NCBI GenBank assembly: GCA_014155875.1
Contig: JACEFZ010011693.1
Span: 43,332-107,331, forward strand
Direction of reading: 5' to 3'
DNA from: Cepaea nemoralis
Lineage: Eukaryota > Mollusca > Gastropoda > Stylommatophora > Helicidae
DNA: 64,000 bases
The number at the start of each line of letters is the position of its first letter. Within the stretch, counting starts at the first letter, position 1. The notes beneath the pieces were generated by a model. It had not been told where the DNA came from and did not search any database. It saw nothing but the letters and a program-made list of their open reading frames with translations. Positions 58,925 through 64,000 of this stretch are shown here, one piece after another. A program made the translations under genes and the position numbers.

Positions 58925-58972
<48 letters not shown>

Positions 58973-61900
58973 GAAACATTCACCTCCACCCTACTACGTA
59001 ATCCCTACACTCATAATCCCTACACCTAACGTGAAACATTCACCTCCTACCTACTACGTGAAACATTCACCTCCTAACCAATACGTGAAACATTCACCCT
59101 ACACCTACCTACGTGAAACATTCCTCCTACACCTAAATACGTGAAACATTCACCTCCCAAGAAAATTCCCTACACCTAATACGTGAAACATTCACCTCCT
59201 ACACCTACTACGTGAAACATTCACCTCCTACACCTCACAAACATTCACCCCTACCACTTATACCCACTAATTTCCCTACATACGAAACATTCCTCCTAAT
59301 AACTGAAATATTCACCTCCTACACTACCTACGTGAACATTCACCCCTACACCTAAACGTGAAACATTCACTCCTAACTACATACGTGCACATTCATCTCC
59401 TACACCTACATACGTGACACATCACCTCCTACACCGACCTACTAAACATTCACCTCTACACCTACTACGTGAAACATTCACCCCTATACCTACCTACGTG
59501 ACACATTCACCCCTACACCTAAATACGTGAAACATTCCCCTACACAATACGTGAAACATTCCCTCCTACACCTACCTACGCGAAACATTCACCTCCTACA
59601 CCTACCTACGTGAAACATTCACCTCTACACCTACCTACGTGAAACATTCACCTCCTACACCTACTACGTGAAACATTCACCTCCTACACCTACCTACGTG
59701 AAACATTCACCTCCTACACCTACCTACGTGAAACATTCACCTCCTACACCTACCTACGTGAAACATTCACCTCCTACACCTACCTACGTGAAACATTCAC
59801 CTCCTACACCTACATACGTGAAACATTCACCTCCTACACCTACCTACGTGAAACATTCACCTCCTACACCTACCTACGTGAAACATTCACCTCCTACACC
59901 TACATACGTGAAACATTCACCTCCTACACCTACCTACGTGAAACATTCAGTCCTCCTACACCTACCTACGTGAAACATTCACCTCCTACACCTACCTACG
60001 TGAAACATTCACCTCCTACACCTAAATACGTGAAACATTCACCTCCTACACCTACATACGTGACACATTCATCTCCTACACCTACATACGTGACACATTC
60101 ACCCCTACACCTACCTACGTGAAACATTCACCTCATACACCTACCTACGTGAAACATTCACCTCCTACACCTACGTACGTGAAACATTCACCTCCTACAC
60201 CTAAATACGTGAAACATTCACCTCCTACACCTAAATACGTGAAACGTTCACCTCCTACACCTACCTACGTGAAACATTCACCTCCTACACCTAAATACGT
60301 GAAACATTCACCTCCTACACCTACATACGTAAAACATTCGTCTCCTACACCTACATACGTGACACATTCACCCCTACACCTACCTACGTGAAACATTCAC
60401 CTCCTACACCTACCTACGTGAAACATTCACCCCCTACACCTTCCTACGTGAAACATTCACCTCCTACACCTAAATACGTGAAACATTCACCTCCTACACC
60501 TACATACGTGAAACATTCACCTCCTATACCTACATACGTGAAACATTCACCTCCTACACCTACCTACGTGAAACATTCACCTCCTACACCTACCTACGTG
60601 AAACATTCACCTCCTACACCTAAATACGTGAAACATTCACCTCCTACACCTACCTACGTGAAACATTCGTCTCCTACACCTAAATACGTGAAACATTCAC
60701 CTCCTACACCTACATACGTGAAACATTCACCTCCTACACCTACATACGTGAAACATTCACCTCCTACACCTACCTACGTGAAACATTCACCTCCTACACC
60801 TACCTACGTGAAACATTCACCCCCTACACCTACGTACGTGAAACATTCACCTCCTACACCTAAATACGTGAAACATTCACCTCCTACACCTACCTACGTG
60901 AAACATTCGTCTCCTACACCTAAATACGTGAAATATTCACCTCCTACACCTACCTACGTGAAACATTCACCTCCTACACCTAAATACGTGAAACATTCAC
61001 CTCCTACACCTACATACGTGACACATTCATCTCCTACACCTACATACGTGACACATTCACCTCCTACACCGACCTACATGAAACATTCACCTCCTACACC
61101 TACCTACGTGAAACATTCACCTCCTATACCTACCTACGTGACACATTCACCCCCTACACCTAAATACGTGAAACATTAACCTCCTACACCTAAATACGTG
61201 AAACATTCACCTCCTACACCTACCTACGCGAAACATTCACCTCCTACAGCCTACCTACGTGAAACATTCACCTCCTACACCTACAATACGTGACACATTA
61301 ACCTCCTACACCTCACACCTACGTGAAACATTCACCTCCTACACCTAAATACGTGAAACATTCACCTCCTACACCTACCTACGTGAAACATTCACCTCCT
61401 ACACCTACCTACGTGAAACATTCACCTCCTACACCTACCTACGTGAAACATTCACCTCCTACACCTACCTACGTGAAAACATTCACCTCCTACACCTACC
61501 TACTGAAACATTCACCTCCTACACCTACCTACGTTGAAACATTCACCTCCTACACCTACATACGTGAAACATTCACCTCCTACACCTACTACGTGAAACA
61601 TTCACCTCCTACACCTACTACGTGAAACATTCACCTCCTACACCTACACATACGTGAAAACATTCACCTCCTACACCTACCTACGTGAAACATTCGTCTC
61701 CTACACCTACCTACGTGAAACATTCACCTCCTACACCTACCTACGTGAAACATTCACCTCCTACACCTAAATACGTGAAACATTCACCTCCTACACCTAC
61801 ATACGTGACACATTCATCTCCCTACACCTACATACGTGACACATTCACCCCTACACCTACCTACGTGAAACATTCACCTCATACACCTACCTACGTGAAA

Positions 61901-64000
61901 CATTCACCTCCTACACCTACGTACGTGAAACATTCACCTCCTACACCTAAATACGTGAAACATTCACCTCCTACACCTACAATACGTGAAACGTTCACCT
62001 CCTACACCTACCTACGTGAAACATTCACCTCCTACACCTAAATACGTGAAACATTCACCTCCTACACCTACTACGTAAACATGTCTCCTAACCTACATAC
62101 GGACACATTACCCTACACCTACCTACGTGAAACATTCACCTCCTACACCTACTACGTGAAACATTCACCCCTACACCTACCTACGTGAACATTCACCTCC
62201 TACACCTAAATACGTGAAACATTCACCTCCTACACCTACATACGTGAAACATTCACCTCCTAACCTACATACGTGAAACATTCACCTCCTACACCTACCT
62301 ACGTGAAACATTCACCTCCTACACCTACCTACGTGAAACATTCACCTCCTACACCTAATACGTGAAACATTCACCTCCTACACCTACCTACGTGAAACAT
62401 TCGTCTCCTACACCTACAATACGTGAAACATTCACCTCCTACACCTACATACGTGAAACATTCACCTCCTACACCTACATACGTGAAAAATTCACCTCCT
62501 ACACCTACCTACGTGAAACATTCACCTCCTACACCTACTACGTGAAACATTCACCCCTACACCTACATACGTGAAACATTCACCTCCTACACCCTACCTA
62601 CGTGAAACATTCACCTCCTACACCTACATACGTGAAACATTCACCTCCTACACCTACCTACGTGAAACATTCACCTCCTACACCTAAATACGTGAAACAT
62701 TCCCTCCTACACCTAAATACGTGAAACATTCACCTCCTACACCTACCTACGTGAAACATTCACCTCCTACACCTACATACGTGAAACATTCACCTCCTAC
62801 ACCTACCTACGTGAAAACATTCACCTCCTAAACACCTACCTACGTGAAACATTCACCTCCTACACCTACCTACGTGAAACATTCACCTCCTACACCTACC
62901 TACGTGAAAACATTCACCTCCTACACCTATACCATACCCTGAAACCAGTCAACTTACCTCACCTACCTACGTGAAACATTCACCTCCAATCACCTAAACC
63001 TACGTGAAACATTCACCTCCTACACCTACATACGTGAAACATTTGTCACCTACACAAATATACCTCTACACCCCTACGTGAAACACATTCACATAAACTT
63101 TTCCCACACCTACCTACGTGAAACATTCACCTCCTAAAACACCTTTCCCTACGTGAATACATTCACCTCCTACACCTAATACGTGAAACATTCACCTCCT
63201 ACCACCTCCTTCACTGACACATTCGATCCCCCTACACCCAATACGTGAAAATACCCCTACACTTACAACTCCTACACCTACATACGTGAAACATTCACCT
63301 CCTACAAACCCACATACGTGAAACATTCACCTCCTACACCTACCTACGTGAAACATTCACCTCCTACTACACCCACAATACGCCACTAAAACGTTTTCAC
63401 ACTCTACACCTACGTACGTGAAACATTCACTCCTACACCTACATACGTGAAACATTCACCTCCTAACCTACATACGTGAAACATTCATCTCCCACCTACA
63501 ACCTACGTGACAAATTCACCCCTACACCTACCTACGTGAAACATTCCCTCCTACCCCAATACGTGAACATTCACCCCCTACACCTACTTAGTGAAACATT
63601 CACCTCCTCACTAATAGTAAAATTCTATCCAACCTACATACGTGAACATTCACCTTCCCCAACCTACTACTGAAACAATTCCCCCTCCTACACCTACCTA
63701 CGTGAAACATTCACCCCTATACCCACCTACGTGAAAATTCACCTCTCACCTAAAATCGTGAAACATTCACCTCCTACACCTACTCGTGAAACATTCACCC
63801 CCACACCTAAAACCCTGAAACATTCACCTCCTAACCTAAATACGTGAACATTCACCTCCTACACCTACATACGTGAAACATTTACCCCTACACCTACCTA
63901 CGTGAAACATTCACCTCCTACCAAAAAATACCTCGTGAAACATTCACCTCCTACACCTACCTACGTGAAAAATTCACCTCCTACACCTAAATACGTGAAA
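55030..64000. repeat. 30-bp minisatellite, about 300 copies, continuing past the window
   Basis: The unit is 'acctacctacgtgaaacatt' followed by cacctcctac, with acctac(c/a/aa)tacg variants and a shorter 'cacccctac' form. On the plus strand it reads as the decapeptide YVKHSPPTPT, so long frames appear where no indel breaks them. Indel-dense stretches lie at about 56000-56330, 58440-59560 and 62900-63990; clean stretches at 56690-57140, 57650-58210 and 60390-61180 are nearly perfect. Confidence 0.96.
58926..58970. repeat. 45-base A homopolymer inside the 30-bp array
   Basis: An uninterrupted A run replaces a few bases of one unit between 'cctac' and 'gtgaaacatt'. No retroposon body precedes it. 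Confidence 0.95.

Noticed and set aside
55030..64000. Proline-rich YVKHSPPTPT repeat protein
   Set aside because: It is interrupted by many indels and stops, every unit is the same DNA repeat, and there is no flanking coding sequence.

Overview
The window reads as nuclear DNA of a metazoan. It contains one spliced gene with GT/AG introns, several lineages of 5'-truncated LINEs, tRNA-like SINEs, hAT and piggyBac-type DNA transposons, and very long minisatellites. No rRNA gene, CRISPR array or prokaryotic operon is visible. The mix of RTE-like LINEs, RNase H-bearing LINEs and tRNA-derived SINEs would suit a lophotrochozoan such as a mollusc, but this is an inference and the sequence alone does not prove it.

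The one clear host gene is on the minus strand. It is a metallophosphoesterase of the MPPED1/MPPED2 family (class III calcineurin-like phosphodiesterase). Six exons, at 27546-27345, 25979-25870, 10924-10797, 6739-6624, 6167-6057 and 1955-1780, join in phase into 280 codons plus a stop and carry every metal-binding motif of the family. The short N-terminal exon or exons upstream of 27546 were not found. Its introns hold most of the left half of the window: minisatellites with units of 65, 20, 63, 40 and 37 bp, LINE fragments, SINE copies and a piggyBac-like MITE.

From 27.6 to 38.1 kb there are minisatellites (44, 51, 67, 49 and 52 bp units), a small MITE, and an RTE-type LINE carrying a nested SINE. 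The 67-bp array is an internal expansion of that LINE's coding end. From 38160 to 41663 lies a full-length but dead hAT transposon with TIRs and a perfect 8-bp target duplication. It holds a nested SINE (itself interrupted), an LTR-like insertion and a 254-bp-arm inverted repeat. A second LINE family (RT plus RNase H) follows at 41.9-43.3 kb, then simple repeats.

From 45.7 to 51.0 kb there is one 36-bp minisatellite with a 42-unit higher-order repeat. From 52.1 to 54.5 kb there are a 57-bp minisatellite, a TSD-flanked LINE with a palindromic 5' end, and another LINE tail. From 55.0 kb to the window end there is a 30-bp minisatellite of about 300 copies, with a 45-A run inside it. In total about half of the 64 kb is tandem repeat. 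Nearly all long open reading frames here are by-products of repeat units that lack stop codons and are not genes.
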